Assembly (NCBI GenBank): GCA_003993805.1
Contig: RSEF01000004.1
Span: 24,525,841-24,589,840, forward strand
DNA from: Himantopus leucocephalus
Lineage: Eukaryota > Chordata > Aves > Charadriiformes > Recurvirostridae
Length of the DNA: 64,000 nt
Reading direction: 5' to 3'
The notes below the pieces were generated by a model, which worked only from the letters and a program-made list of their open reading frames with translations, had not been told where the DNA came from and did not search any database. The position numbers were made by a program, and so were the translations under genes. Shown one piece after another: positions 46,936 to 60,300 of the stretch; position 1 is the stretch's first letter; each line of letters begins with the position of its first letter.

Positions 46936-49900
46936 CAGAGAGAACATATAGGACATGTCCTATTGGCCAAGAGAGAACTCAGGTCTGTATTTGGTTCTGG
47001 TTGGGGAAACACCTACATTCTGATTCCTGTATAAGTAACATTTTTTTCAAATTCCGGGTTGTTATTTTTTTCCCCAATTCAGTCAACAAATTAATATATA
47101 GGATTGTCAGGAGATTATGGAATATATTTACCAATATAGTATCCTCTCCTTGCTAGCATAGGTGTTTGGCAAAATTTTCTAGCCGATTATACTGAAATAA
47201 ATCTGTTTATTTGACTGACATGACACCCACATGGCCCAGCAGATGATTTGCCACAGTACCTTTAAGTTTGCAACCTGTTTGAACCTGGACTTGATTTGCT
47301 TGAGCCAGTAACTTCCATCAGTTCAAAAAATAATTATTGCTTGCTCTGTTATTTGATGCATTTAGGGCCAGAGAGTATATTTCCTGAGTTTTCTGCTCTT
47401 TATGCTGTTCAAGAACAGATACTGCCTACATATTGCAGTTTGGATTCATAGTCCAAATTCTTGAGGCTATTCCAAGTTAGACAGATCCTGGGAAGCACTA
47501 GGAAAGTAAAGTTTTTTTGAGTAAGAAATGTCTTTCTAGAAATAAGAAGCAATGGGCTACTCTACAGTCAATCAAAGGGTACTAAGAACATCAGAAACAT
47601 GAACAAAATGATAAAATACTGGGAGACATAAGAATAAGCTGAAAATTGTAAATGAGTCCTTGCTTTAGGAGTATCTAAGAAAACATTTGTTTCAGTGTCA
47701 TAGCAGGTGTTTTACAGGCCAGCAGGAGTGTTAGCCTTAATTCTCTCATATTGCTCAGAAATGTCCTGGTAGTCACATGGAGGATTGAAAATTAGATGGA
47801 AATTATGTAACTCAGCTGCTGTAATTCAAAGACTGCCCCTTAAAAAAACACAGGGAGCAACAGCTGGAGTGTACCACGCATGCTTCAGGGTGCCTGTGTA
47901 TGTGTGTGCATAGATAATATCAGTTTTAATAAAAGATATGCTATTCTTCTTTGGATTCTCTAAACATCACCCAGTTCTGCTTTTAAGCAATGAAATAAAG
48001 TGAAGTGTATAATTCACAGTCATTGTTTCTTTCAAGTTCAGCTTAAAGGAGGTGAATGACCTAAATGTGCCCATTATTGTTTTACATCACAATTCATATC
48101 TAGTAGCATCTCAGCAGATGCTTTGCATTTCTCTGGAAACGAAATAGGAGAACTATCTGTAGGAAAAGAAAACTTCATAGACCAGTGCTGTTGCTATCCA
48201 CCCAAACACATATTGTCGCTGTCAGAAGTGGTTTTCCCCGCAACACACATTAGCATAATGTTTATGGCCAGTGAGATTGTTTCAGAGCACTAAAATCATG
48301 AAGTACTGTATGTGCTCTTTAATTAGGAATGTAATATACTCCATCTGGAGTGACTCATTTTTGCAGTCTTCTATGGAGCTTGAATTTCCCACCTCCTCCT
48401 GCAATAAAAGGAACTGAAGCTTTTTTAGTGACTTCACTTTTTGTTACATCCTAGTTAGCTGAGTAGTTTGTAGAATTTGTTCATAGACCATAAGCTGAGT
48501 TTCCTGATGGAACAACCCATGGTTCTCATTTCCAAAGTCAGAATGAAAAGTGTATCAGTGCTAGTAGAAATCTGTATGTTTCATTCTCTCTCTATTGACA
48601 TGGGGGCATTTGAACACTTACAATTTAAATCAACTCATGCCACAGCATATACATTCATCTCAGTTGTATTTTAGAAGATGAACAGGGATGTCAGAGGCTT
48701 TAATACTGAATTTAAAATGCCTTCATTTAAATTTTGGAAAAAAAATGTAAATCTACAATTTTCTTTTATCAGGGATGTGTAAGTAGGAGAACTAACTGAA
48801 ATGGAAGACCGTATTCATCACAGAAATAAACTATCTTTGATTCTGGGTTTTACAAGGAATGAAGATTGAATGAATTTACTGCTTTATCCTTTATTCTAAA
48901 TCACCATTGAAATCCCCTTTCTCTGCATGTCGTGAAATGCCTACTTGACATGCAGTTCAGCAGCACATGCCAAAGAGCAGAATCTATCAGAAAAATGGCT
49001 GGTTGATTTTTGTGGAAAGAATAGATTTTTATTAACAGAGAGTCATCAGATGATGCTGGGGGTATAAGTAATGAAGCCTCCTCAAAAGTTACCCATATTT
49101 CTGATTGCCTTTAAGGGTTAGTGTGGAACAAATTGGTGGTCTTGCTGTTCCTGGACTGCTGTGTGGAACACAGTGTAATTGGAACCTGGCTGGCAGTCTA
49201 GCCATGTACATGTATAACTGGTATATATACATATGTAACTAGTATAAGTATATACTTATCCTATATAAGACTAGTGTCACTGTTTTCTTTTGTCACTGTG
49301 TTTGACAAGTTAGTCTATTTCTGTTTTCACAGGCTTCATTTACTCAATTTTAATAAACAGATTTTCTGAATTTGGTAGCTTTTGTGTCACTGTTCTTCAA
49401 ACAATGCAAATAACCATGTTTCCTTATGTAGACTTTTTTTCCCTAAAGCATATTTATCTAGAGCCTAATCCCATCTCACTGAAATCAATGTGCCTCTTGG
49501 ATTGGCTAATGTTTCTTTAAATCCTGACTTATTTCTCTTAGTAAGCACATAGAGGAATGTATATTTACATCGCCTAACTTAAAGCACTTCAGCGAGGGAC
49601 AGACTGGGGACCTCAGCCTTCAGGTGTAACACTCGTGAAAAAGAGATGCCTCTCTAAAGACAGATTCAGAGAAGAATGTAGTTCCCCCGTTATGAGTACT
49701 GATGCCTATGGACAACCTCCTGATTACAATACCATAAGCTGGACAACTGGAGAGAAACATATTTCATACTAACTCTGATGCCATCTGGTGAGTCCAAAAT
49801 GGGCTTTCCAAATTTTTTTTTAAATTATTCCTTTTACTGGTACCTCAAATCTGTTCTGATAACGCTGGAACAGGTAGTTAAGGCCTTGAAAACACCTTGG

Positions 49901-51669
49901 CAGAAGAGAAACTTGTGACATACCCTTGTTTTATGTCTCCCTATCCTAGACTGCATGTACTCAGAATGGCACACAAGCAATTCTGTCCTTCTGCATGTTC
50001 AGCTTAACAGCAACGATCAATTCACACAGATCTACCCCTTTTCTTGAACTACCTCGAAATGGAAATGCAGTACAGAGAGAAAGTCCTGTTGTTCATACTA
50101 CCTCACTTCTACTGACTACTTCTTTAGTAATCCTCCCTTCTCCGTAGCTGACAGCAGACTACTCTCTATTTTGTGATACTATCAGTAAGATTGTACTTTC
50201 TGGTACTATTTGATGACTTTAACTGCTGATTAAAAATCTTGAATGGTCCCTGTTAACAATCACATCTGCTTTGACATTTTTCACTTAGTGCAAAACCTTA
50301 ATGTACCTGTAATGATGGAGAATAGAGATAAGGAGACAAGTCAGTTGTCTTGTATAACCTATTCTCTATGTCCTGCTATAAATTTATGGAACCAAGCTGA
50401 TTGTCATCTTAACTGAGAACCTGGCTCAAAATGTGCATGTAAGCAGACATTCTTTTTTATTTGTCCGCTTTGAAACTAATACTGCTTTTCCTTCTAGTAT
50501 CAACTCTCTCTTCACATTTGAATATTTTAAGTGGCAGAAGAAAATGGCGAGGGGTGGGGAGTAACATAAGAAAGTATTTAAAACCTCTATTTCTACCAAC
50601 ACTGGATTAATCTTTTGAAATCAGGGAATCTGGAAGTTCACTGGAGAGTTCACTGAGACCAGAGTTCAGTGCCATGAATTATGGATTCCTTTGGCATTTT
50701 CGGTTCAGAAGATTTTGAGAGTGTTTCAGGAATGAGAAAGCTTTCCATCATCTTCGGGCAACAGTCAAACCCAGTTGCTCATTCCTCAGGTAGGGATGAA
50801 GTGAGGTGTCAGAGGTTGATAGTGTTCTTCCCAGTTTGCTGGTAAGTGATCACAAGCAGATGCAACCTTGCCCTCCCTTTTCAAGGGAGAAATTATACGA
50901 ACAACTTCGCTGGAGAGGCAGGGAAGAAAGAAGTGAAGTTAAAACGTCAAATATTCCCTTGTCCACAAGCCAAACAAACAGTCCAGATAAAAAGACCTTA
51001 TAGAATTAAACATATAGGTTAGCATTATCAGCATAAAGCTAGAGCTGGTTATCATTTTCAAGTCTTGGTGTCAAAGTACTCTTACACAGGTGTATAGGAT
51101 GTTGTCGCGCTGGCCCTGAAGTGAAACTCACGCCTATAGAGAAGGTCAGGAAGGCAGCTCTCATCATCATTTATATCCTTTTGCTGACCCTTTGCACAGC
51201 AGAGATTTCATACATAAAGAAATGGCTTTTGCTGTGTTTCTAGGTCAGTTTATGTAATGTATAAAGCTTCTGTTGAAGTGTGTTCATGCATTTCTGCAGC
51301 TCTTTTTTACTGTTGTTTTGTTTGTGGGTTTTTTTTTTGTGATCTTTGGAGTTTCTAAGATCTTTAAAACAGGATTTTGGGTCACAGAGTAAAAGCAGTA
51401 ATAGCAGGACACAAGTGATAAAGATGGGACAATGATTGTTCAATTAACAGATCAATAAGTAGCCTCTCACACAAATGGTTGTCAATTATAAATGCCCAAA
51501 GGTTGGTTAAACTGCGTTTCCGAATGTTTCAATGTAAAAATCAATGTCTAGAACACATAGTGTTAAGCAGATAAAATAGCCTCTCAAATCTGTACTGTGA
51601 CGATGATATGAGCCCAGCAATCATAAAAATATATCTTGATCCTATTTGTAGCTCCTATGTGTTGCTGTG
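46936..51669. other. AT-rich non-coding DNA, no gene seen
   Basis: No frame longer than about 100 codons and no named repeat. TA-rich sequence lies at 49200-49270. A stretch at 48040-48370 has dense SOX/homeodomain-type words and is mentioned in the findings. Confidence 0.6.
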
Positions 51670-51910
51670 GGCCGTTGCTGCTTATCCATCCACATGAACG
51701 GCAGAACAGTGACTATGCTGAATAAACAGCAACGATCTGGATGAAGAAACAAAACGGTCTTTCAAATTTCTGATTTTCTTTTATGCTGCCAGTGCAGCGA
51801 CTACTGAAAAGGCAAAGGAAATCAGGTTGAGTGTTCAGTCGGGAGTGAGCGAGACCCGCAGTTGTGTTATTTAAATGCAAAGGACGTTGGTGGGCGCCTA
51901 GCGTGAATTC
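51670..51910. promoter_or_regulatory. local CpG cluster, candidate unmethylated regulatory element
   Basis: Eleven CpG dinucleotides fall between about 51672 and 51903, seven of them in the last 106 bases (51798-51903). The rest of the window often runs several hundred bases with one or none. The segment includes AGTCGGGAGTGAGCGAGACC and GGACGTTGGTGGGCGCC. It is too short for a formal CpG island and no TATA box or exon is evident beside it. CpG retention in bird DNA suggests either lack of germline methylation or a young insertion. AGTGAGCGAG also recurs in the LTR at 5318-5604, so a small LTR fragment is an alternative. Confidence 0.3.
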
Positions 51911-54900
51911 AGTGAGGAAGGAAAGGGCTGCAGAGCACCTCCTGTCACTGCAGTCTGTTTAAAAATGTGCTGATAAAAGGGATGGAAAAGGTTTGGTTGC
52001 CAATCTGGTTTGCTTCAGTTAACACTACACAGCGAAGAAACCGTGGATGATTATTCTTTCTGGAATTTGCTATACATTTAATGAACACGCATGCAAGTAG
52101 TCTGTGAAAGCTTTGTCTCTATATTGTATTGCTAGGTGAATGTATCTATGACAACAATATTTTCAAATTTATATTGCAATACAAAACAATACCTTCTCCC
52201 TCTACCCCCATACATTTGAGGATAAGCAAGTTTATTTTAATTAAATTTACATTTATATATTTCTGTCCTTTTATTGCTTTGGAATCACGTTTTACAACCT
52301 ATGACTTACTGTAACAGTCTGGGGCTGTTTTACAGTCCTAAGCAAATGTTGGGTATACTTGAAAGCTATATATATATATATAAGTATATATATATGTATG
52401 ATTTCCAAAAACCTCTTTCAGTAGTAAAAGTCTTCAGCAGCTGCATCTTAGTTCCACAACAACAGGTGGGCAGCTTTCTGATGAAAGCTCCTACATGCAT
52501 CACTTTTTTTCCCCATTTGACAAAGCCTTTGAAAGAACGAGAAAATTAATGCATTTGAAGAAGCATCATGTTCATCAGATAATTCCTTCAAGAAGAGAAG
52601 TGCATGGGTTTTTATATCCTTATTAAGGATAATGGCCATCCTGTCTTCAAGACCACACCGGGCAGGTCTGGTCTACAACTCTTCAGTCCAAACACTGCAA
52701 TGAAGGGATATTAATGGAGGGATGGAAGCCGTCTGGTCCTGTCTTTCTTAAAAGTACAGTCTCTACTGTCATATCTATTGTTGGGGTTTTTTCAGCTAAA
52801 GTTAGCCTTGACTTTCTGCTCCAGTGTTGAAATGTTTCAAAATGGTCTGGGGCACTTCAGTACTGTTTTCTACATGTGAATAGTGAATTTGCATATGATT
52901 CAGAAGTACATGGACTAAGACCTAGAAAGCCTCTGAGAGCTGAAACAGATAGGATATTACAGAAAAACAAACACACATTACATTTAAGACTTTCTTCAAT
53001 AAATAAATAAGCAAGTTTTCAATAAGCAGACAATGCTTACCAAGATATAATTGGGACTGTGAATAATAGGTATTAGGTCATTTCACATTGTGATTATCAC
53101 TGTCTTAAACATAAATTATTTAATAAGATTACAGCCTGTATATTTTGCAATTAGGGGAGAACTCCAAGTTAATTTCACCCCTTCACCAATCTCTTTTGAT
53201 GTGGTACAACATGAATTTCTTTTTGATCTTCAGAAAAGGGGGAAAAAAGGTTTTATGTAACAGTCTTAAGAAATTGGGCATTTAAATGAACATACCGAGG
53301 CCATTTGCCATTCTAATATATGCAGTAGTCTCTCATTATAGTTATACTGTAACTAGAAAAAGAGACAAACATGAAAACTAAAACACTTAGGAAACGTGTA
53401 TGTATTGATTTATTCAGCCTGATGCTGCAAAAGACATTAGTCTACCTGCCCTATTGCAGCCCAACCCATTGATATATATTTCTCTTTTAACTGAATCCAA
53501 AATTTTTTTCATGCCTATCAAAAATGCACCTCTCCTTGCAGTGATGGTATGCCAAATGGCTCTGTGAAAATGTCGCTACCAGGGATTCTTCATCCTAACA
53601 GCAGATTCGTGTAATTAATCCAGTGGAAGGCTCTTACAGATTTCCAGTTCTTCCTTCTATGGCAAAGTAGCAAAAATTCCCATTTTTTGGAAGCCAAAAC
53701 TCATCACAAATTTCAAATCAAGGCTTAAGATGTGATATTCTTGAGTTTGCTTGAAGTAGAAACATAATGAATATTTTGAAGTGTTTTATTTACTGCAACT
53801 TTCTTCGTCTGCCCCAAGAAATGTCCCTGCCTTCCGACCAGCTCCTACCAATCCTCAGTTATTTTGGATCTGTATGTAGGCAGAAGACTGAAGTGAAGGC
53901 AGGAGAATGAGTGGAGCTGATCACGCTCTTTAGACGGTTATTACATAGCTTTTTAGTCCTACCGATGACATTGATTTTTTAACATATGTGTAGTAAGTTT
54001 TTTCTTCTGTGCATTGGAAATGCATTTCTTAAAACTTACATATGTCACCTGGACATGAAAGAAACCTCAGAATCAGATAGTAGCAATTTTACTTAAATAA
54101 ACTGATGTGTAGGAGAACTATTTTCCAAGCTCTGTTGCTTGGAAAATTATGGGTTATAACTATATGATTGTTTTCAAACAGAATGCCCTAGTGAAATCAA
54201 CTTATTCAGTTTCTCTGACATATCTTGGTCCTTAGAACAAATTAAGAAGTAGTATTAAGATAATCTTTTTATTTTAGTATAGCTTGACAACTATAATGAT
54301 TTAAACTGTCACTTCAGCTGAGGTTTTAAAGAATTAATCAGTGTTTCTCATACAGTTTTTCTCTGACACTTTTATTTGACAAAAACGTACATTATGTCCA
54401 AACAATTTATTTTCTCTCTCTCCATCAGAAAAGTTGTAATTCAGTACATTTATCTTGGCATCGCTACTGAGCTGAAACAATGTGGCCACATTAAAAAGAG
54501 AGTTGGTATTTTTAAGAGGGTAGATTACATTTTGAAAGACATTGAGGGTTTTCTTTAAGTTTGTATATTATACAAATGTCCTTAGTACCAGAGTAAATTG
54601 CTCAGAAACTTTGGGAGTAGTGAGTTTCTGATTTGAATAACTAAAAAAACCAGCGTTCACTTTCTTCTGCTAATGATTATGTTCCTCATGGTTAATGTTC
54701 CTTACAATTAATGGTTGTATCCCACTATGATTCATAGAACAAGACTACAAGAATGCCTCCCAATATAATTTTTTTCTCTAATGTTAATTTGACCATTTTA
54801 AATATTTGTTGAATCACATAGATTTCCTTGTAGTGGCTTCTTAAGTAATTTTGAGTGATAGTAGGGTTTTTTGCAGATTTTTTTTCTCACTGACTAAATC

Positions 54901-56225
54901 TTTTTCAAAGAAACATTTAGATAAACAGAAACTTTAAAATATTATACTTTCATTGAAATAAAGTTGTACAAGAAGCAGCTGGGTCATGCTATGAAACAGA
55001 AGAGATTGTCTAAAGGGTGCGAAAAGTGACATCCCAGATTTCAGGCTGGTGAAGGGAATGCTCTAAATTACTGCAGTTTTGTACCAGCTACTACAGGACT
55101 GCTTTGAAACCAGGGCAGCCAAATTTAAGAGGGCTCTGATTACCCTACATCTCCAACACAAAGCTCTCAGCACTTCTACAGTACTGTGTGGGTCCAGACT
55201 CAGGCAGCAGGGATCACTAGGCATAGCACAAGGAGTAGGTTTCTATGGTTAACAAGCAATTATTAATTATATTAATTAATTATATTAAGACATCATACAG
55301 ACTTTTAACTAACTAAATTTCAAATAAGGTGATGCTGGACCATCTTCCTGAGTCCCATGATTCCATCCCACTCATCCCTCCCATCCTATGCCAATCATAT
55401 TAGTAAGGAAAATAAAAACTCAAATGGATGGTTAGTCTACGGTCATCTTAGCTAATTACAGAGGAAATGAAAAATGCCTAGCCGGAATACAGTACCTATA
55501 GATACGAGCATACTTTATAGCTTTCAGCACTGATTTATTTCTACCACATTTTATCAGTATCATCATTATCTCTTAAAGTCTGGGATACATCTTGATTACT
55601 TCATTAGATCTAAAATATTCTTGCTGACGTCACGTGGCTGTTTGGTATATCCTGCAAAATGCATAGGGAAAACAGTTGTCAGCAAGGTGCTATAACCATA
55701 GTCAGTGTCTTGGCAGTGCTCACCTTTGCCTCCTGGTTGGTCCTGAGGAATATTTACATTTCTTGTGTAATGGCTGTGAAAAAATTCCAGCATTGGAAGG
55801 AAAAGATGTTTTAAATGCAAGTCAGCATTTGATTGATGGTAAATTGACATCACTTGCAGGTAAAAGTTTATAATATAATTGAGAAAACACTTTTTTGAGA
55901 GATCAGTGGTTTGAAAACCAAAAATGTGCACTAGTGGTTAGGGTAACCATTGGGAAACCATGTACTAGTTTCTGTGCTTAATTAAAAAAATGGCCCCAGG
56001 TAGACCCATCTGGAGGGCTGAACTTGTTTGGTATCCCTTTTAGATAGAAGAAATGAAACTGCAGTCACTTTCTCAAAGCTGATGTATGGTTCATAAGATA
56101 ATTTCAAACAAATAGGCAACTGGATTCATCAGCAGTTCAACTTTGTATTTTCTTTGAGTGCATTTATTTTTGAAATGCTGTTATACAGAAAATAGATAAC
56201 CTCTCTGTGTCTTTTTCCCTCTCAG
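51911..56225. other. AT-rich non-coding DNA, no gene seen
   Basis: Contains the TA microsatellite at 52367-52400 and TA-rich words at 55260-55290. The 111-codon minus-strand frame at 55596-55931 shows no domain. No named repeat is seen. Confidence 0.6.
52367..52400. repeat. (TA)n microsatellite, interrupted
   Basis: Seven TA units, an AAG interruption, then a further TATATATATATGTATG. It is likely to be length-variable. Confidence 0.9.
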
Positions 56226-56270
56226 ATTCATATATCAAACATGCAACGTTACAAGGCAGAGAAGATCCTC
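56226..56270 (+). other. small exon-like block with a strong acceptor
   Basis: A long pyrimidine tract (CTCTCTGTGTCTTTTTCCCT then CTCAG) ends with AG at 56224-56225. The following 45 bases end at a GTATGT donor-like word at 56271-56276. The block is 15 codons long and open in its first frame (IHISNMQRYKAEKIL), a peptide I do not recognise. The acceptor is the best-looking one I noticed in the window; the donor is only fair. It may be a non-coding RNA exon or chance. Confidence 0.2.
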
Positions 56271-56276
56271 GTATGT

Positions 56277-56879
56277 TCAATGTTAACCATGAGGCTAAGC
56301 TCTTAATTGGATCAAAGCTGCTGTACATAATTTTCCTCTTACAACGTTTAGCCTTAGTGACCCAGTGTGAGCTCTAAGACTCAAGCTGACTCCTTTCCGT
56401 CTTGTTCATCCTCACCATTACTAGAAGCCAAATTAGAGCTTTGGTGACAGCTGTGCAACAAACTCTTTGTTATCCAGCCATGCTCTGACAGAAGATGTAA
56501 GTGATTAGATGTAGAAAAAACCCAACTCTTGAAGATGCACAAGAAGGAATAAAATCTAGTTCAGTCTTCTGGCTGTGATGCCGTTGCAGGGAAAATGGGA
56601 ACACAAAGCATCAAACAGCTATTTTTATTTCCAGACTCAGCATATTCAGAATATGCATAGAGACAGGTTTTGTTTTTTTTAAAGGAGATCAAATTTTTAC
56701 CAAAGCATCTTTTCAGAACTGGACATTTCTTTAAAATTTCTTCTAATATTGCTTTGAGGAATTTCTGCCCTTTCTGCTTGCATTCGGAGTTACTGACAAA
56801 CATGTCCAAGTTGCTGCATCATCAAATGGAGCCATTTCAGAGCTGTCAGCCCTAGACTCTATCTTTGGCTGTACGGCCC
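56277..56879. other. non-coding DNA, no gene seen
   Basis: Contains short overlapping frames on both strands (56561-56855) without domains. Confidence 0.6.
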
Positions 56880-57330
56880 ATCCAATCTCCGTGACTGTCA
56901 ATCAAACTAGGAAGAAACCGACCCTACCGGGATGGAGACTGGGGAGATGTGCATTACAGTCACTACAGGGCCAATGCACAATTGTCATAGATGTCAATCA
57001 ACATGGCCGGTCCATGCCTCTTGATCTGATGAGGAGGAGGTAACTGAAGGCCATGGAGGTGTCCCGGTGCATCAGGGTGCGGTGGGGGCCCCCTGTGGAG
57101 GCAGGCAGCGCAGGGGGCAGGAACGGGCAGCCGCAGCCCAGGACATCAGGCAAGCCTGTGGAGAAGAGGCAGGTCTGAGGTCAAGCTGGGAAGTCAATCC
57201 ACTGGTCAGGGTCAGGTCCAGTGAGGGTAACCAGGGTCAGACACAGCCCACTCATCAACAGACATGTTCATAGGGATAAGATCAAGCTGGACACCAGCTG
57301 GCAGGGATGGAGACAGGTGTCCTACAGTAT
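56880..57330. other. third GC-rich patch with degenerate internal repetition
   Basis: The patch carries repeated words: TGTCAATCAA twice (about 56896 and 56993), GGGATGGAGAC twice (about 56930 and 57305), GGTCAAGCTGG and GATCAAGCTGG, and several GGTCAGG/CAGGTC motifs. It has more CpG than the other two GC-rich patches (for example CCGCAGCCC, GTGCGGTGG and GCAGCGCAG). This looks like a fragment of a longer interspersed or tandem repeat, or of a decayed retroviral body, but I cannot name it. The 68-codon frame at 57067-57273 is a by-product of the composition. Confidence 0.45.
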
Positions 57331-60300
57331 CATGGGGGCTAACTATATTAAATAGACTCTGGGCATGTACAAATGGGTATAATTTATGTCACTGAAATGA
57401 TTCCTGAAGAGAAGGTGTTAGTGACTACAATGTAGTCTGCTTACAGTACCCATGAGGAGCAGTTTATTCGGATACTCACTAAAAATTATAATTGATCTGT
57501 ATATTTAGTTTTCTGCCTTCCTATATGATTCAGCTACCTAAAATATCTCTACTAATAGCAAATGCATGATACAGAAAAATGAACTTGTTTCTGTTAGATC
57601 ATATCTGTTAAATAAAATTATTTAGAACTCAATAGTAATAATAACATCATTTTTATGCATTCAGCTTATGCAATGATTATACTGGATTCATAGGGAAAGC
57701 AACCAAAAACAAGCTATAAGAACATTTTGGAAAATGAAGCCATCCATAAAATGAACACTTTAGGTGAAGAAACTTGCATTTAACTAAACCCTTTTCATGT
57801 AATAAAATATCCTTATTCTGCAATTCTTATCCATATGTTTGTTTTTGTAGACCTGTTTACTTCCGAGATACTGGTCACATCCATACACCTAAGTGTACAT
57901 GAATGCATTTTAATGGAGATGGAATCATACAGCGTTTTATCTCTGTTTGGTTTGTCCATCCTTGGTCTCAGCAGATGGAGGTTGAAGTCTGGTAGGCACC
58001 TAAAAATTGCCGTGGGGCCACATGGATTTTTTTTTTTTTTTAAAGGGAATATAATGCCTACACACATTTTAAATTATGTTTATAGGACTTGTATGTCTTT
58101 CCAGTTTCTGAAATCCAAGCCATTTTTATTTTTGGAACTTTAAGTACCCTTGAATACATCTCTAGTTTCTGTTGCTCTTTATTGTTGCAAATTTTTCAGA
58201 ATTTTTAGAATAAATGTTTATGTTCATTTCACCTTGAATTAATATGCAGCCAAGTAGCCATGATGGCACTGAATATATGTGTTAAGATGTTTTACCTGTA
58301 TTTTGAAAACATCTGGTTTTTAATGCATTTGGTGAAGGCATTAAGGCTCTGCCACACATTCTACTCTACCTGTGAGGAAGAAGAGGGAACTAACAACAGA
58401 TGACAATGATGTGCTGCACCACAACAAGGAGGGAAGCACTATGTGTAAGAGCAGTACTGGGTAGAATACAATCAGCCCTTCGGCATTTTCTGCAGTCTCT
58501 GCAATGTTCTTACTTAGCTATTCCTACATTTAAAGTATCAGAAATAGTTATGCTTCTTGAGTTGTATCAAAAAAGCTGTCAGGTCAAAGTTTTTGTGTGA
58601 TTGGAAATTATGCCATTCTGACATGTAAAAACTGAAAAAAGAAGTGTTCTGTGAATGAGCCTTAAAAGTGCAAAACTGACCTTAAAAGCACTAATTTGAT
58701 CGCCTAATACTTTAACAACATTAAAGTTTTACGTTTTTCAAAGAGTTAATGTATGTTCAGCTGTCACCATGATAGATTGTCACAGGCTCTTTTTTGTGCA
58801 GGTGACAGAAAGAAATCTTTCAACAGTGGTCTAGACACAAAATGTGCTTTACAGGACTCTTCATCCATCCGTGAATTGGATAAAAGAAGAAATAAGAAGT
58901 GGGTGGGAGACAGCAAGATAAAGGACATATGACAGGCACTTCTGATGCATAACTGCTGGATAGCTATTCTCTGTCCTACAGTAACAACTTCTTCTGAAAG
59001 CAAAGTATTTTTCCCTACTACACAGGCAGACCACTTTTTGCAGATCCACATCGCAGCGCATCTGCCCTGGATCATCAATGTTATGCTGGCAAATCAGACA
59101 GACAAAATAAATTAGAGATTAAAGGCATTTTACTACTGGTACCTGACAATTTGATGTTATTGCTGAAGCTGTGGTGTATGCTCCCTAGAATGTTTTCTGA
59201 GGAATGACAGCAAGGTATCCAGTAATCAGAGCTTCCTGACAGATCAAGCCGAGAGGCTGATGTGAATTCTGAAACATGGTGATTTCAGACTTGAAATTAA
59301 GAATATATATCCAATGTGTTTTGAGACTTTTTACTAGCTGCTTTTAACAGTGAGCATGATTAAGTCCTAGTAAGCACTGAAGTGCATTCTCTGTAGTTGG
59401 TAACTGTAAAATCAAGAATATAATATGTGCTTTCAAAAATTACCTGAAGACCATGGGGCCATTATTATTTTTCTCTTATTCTACGTTGGACCCTGAAAGA
59501 GATTCCTTAAAGTTGAAAAGCTGACAAAAATGGAGAGGGTTAGGTTCATTTTGTGGGTGCATGTTATTGCGAAATCAATACTGCTTTTAAGAATAAAAGT
59601 ATGCCTTATGCCATATTTTGCTTGTAATAGCATATGTTGCTGGTTGTGTTCACCCTTAATTTCCATATGTTTGGAATGGTAAGCCTCTAGTGGGAAATTC
59701 TGTGAGGCTGAAAAGCGATTTCCATGTACACTCCTGGTTTCAAACATTCGTAACTTTGTATGGGATTCTTTGAGATGAAATTTCAGATTTAGTCCCAAGG
59801 AAATTCATGAAGGTTGATACCAAGACTGTCGTAAATCAGCACCTTTTCGAAGAGGCAGCAGCAGAGGTGTTCACTGTCCCTGTTTGTTATTTAGTTCACT
59901 GGAAAACACTGCTAAACAATTCTGTTGTACCTAGTCATTTTTACTATAGTCTGAAATTTTCCATTTTGTGTGGCTGTTTACACTTGCTTTGTAATGTTCA
60001 CAGTGTTCTATTGCTTTTCAGAATAAAGAGTATATTTAAGCATAAATGTAATTATATATTGACTGTCTCTTTCAGTTATGTATGTGAGATTCCATGTCCT
60101 GTCTGCCACGTGATATAATAACAGTCATGCCCAGGGCAGTATAACACAAAATACTGGCTAGATCTCTTCCCCTCCGTTTTGCTGAAAGGGAAGGGAAAAC
60201 GTTGTTTCCTACTGAAAAAGGAAGGTAACTTTTCTAACAGGTTAGGTTCGAGCTCATTTAGGAAGGCCAATTTTTTGCATGAGTAAAATCTTTGGTGAGG

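Noticed and set aside
55255..55295. TTAATTATATTAAT repeats as an origin or attachment site
   Set aside because: A short AT-rich slippage product; no associated gene or paired site.
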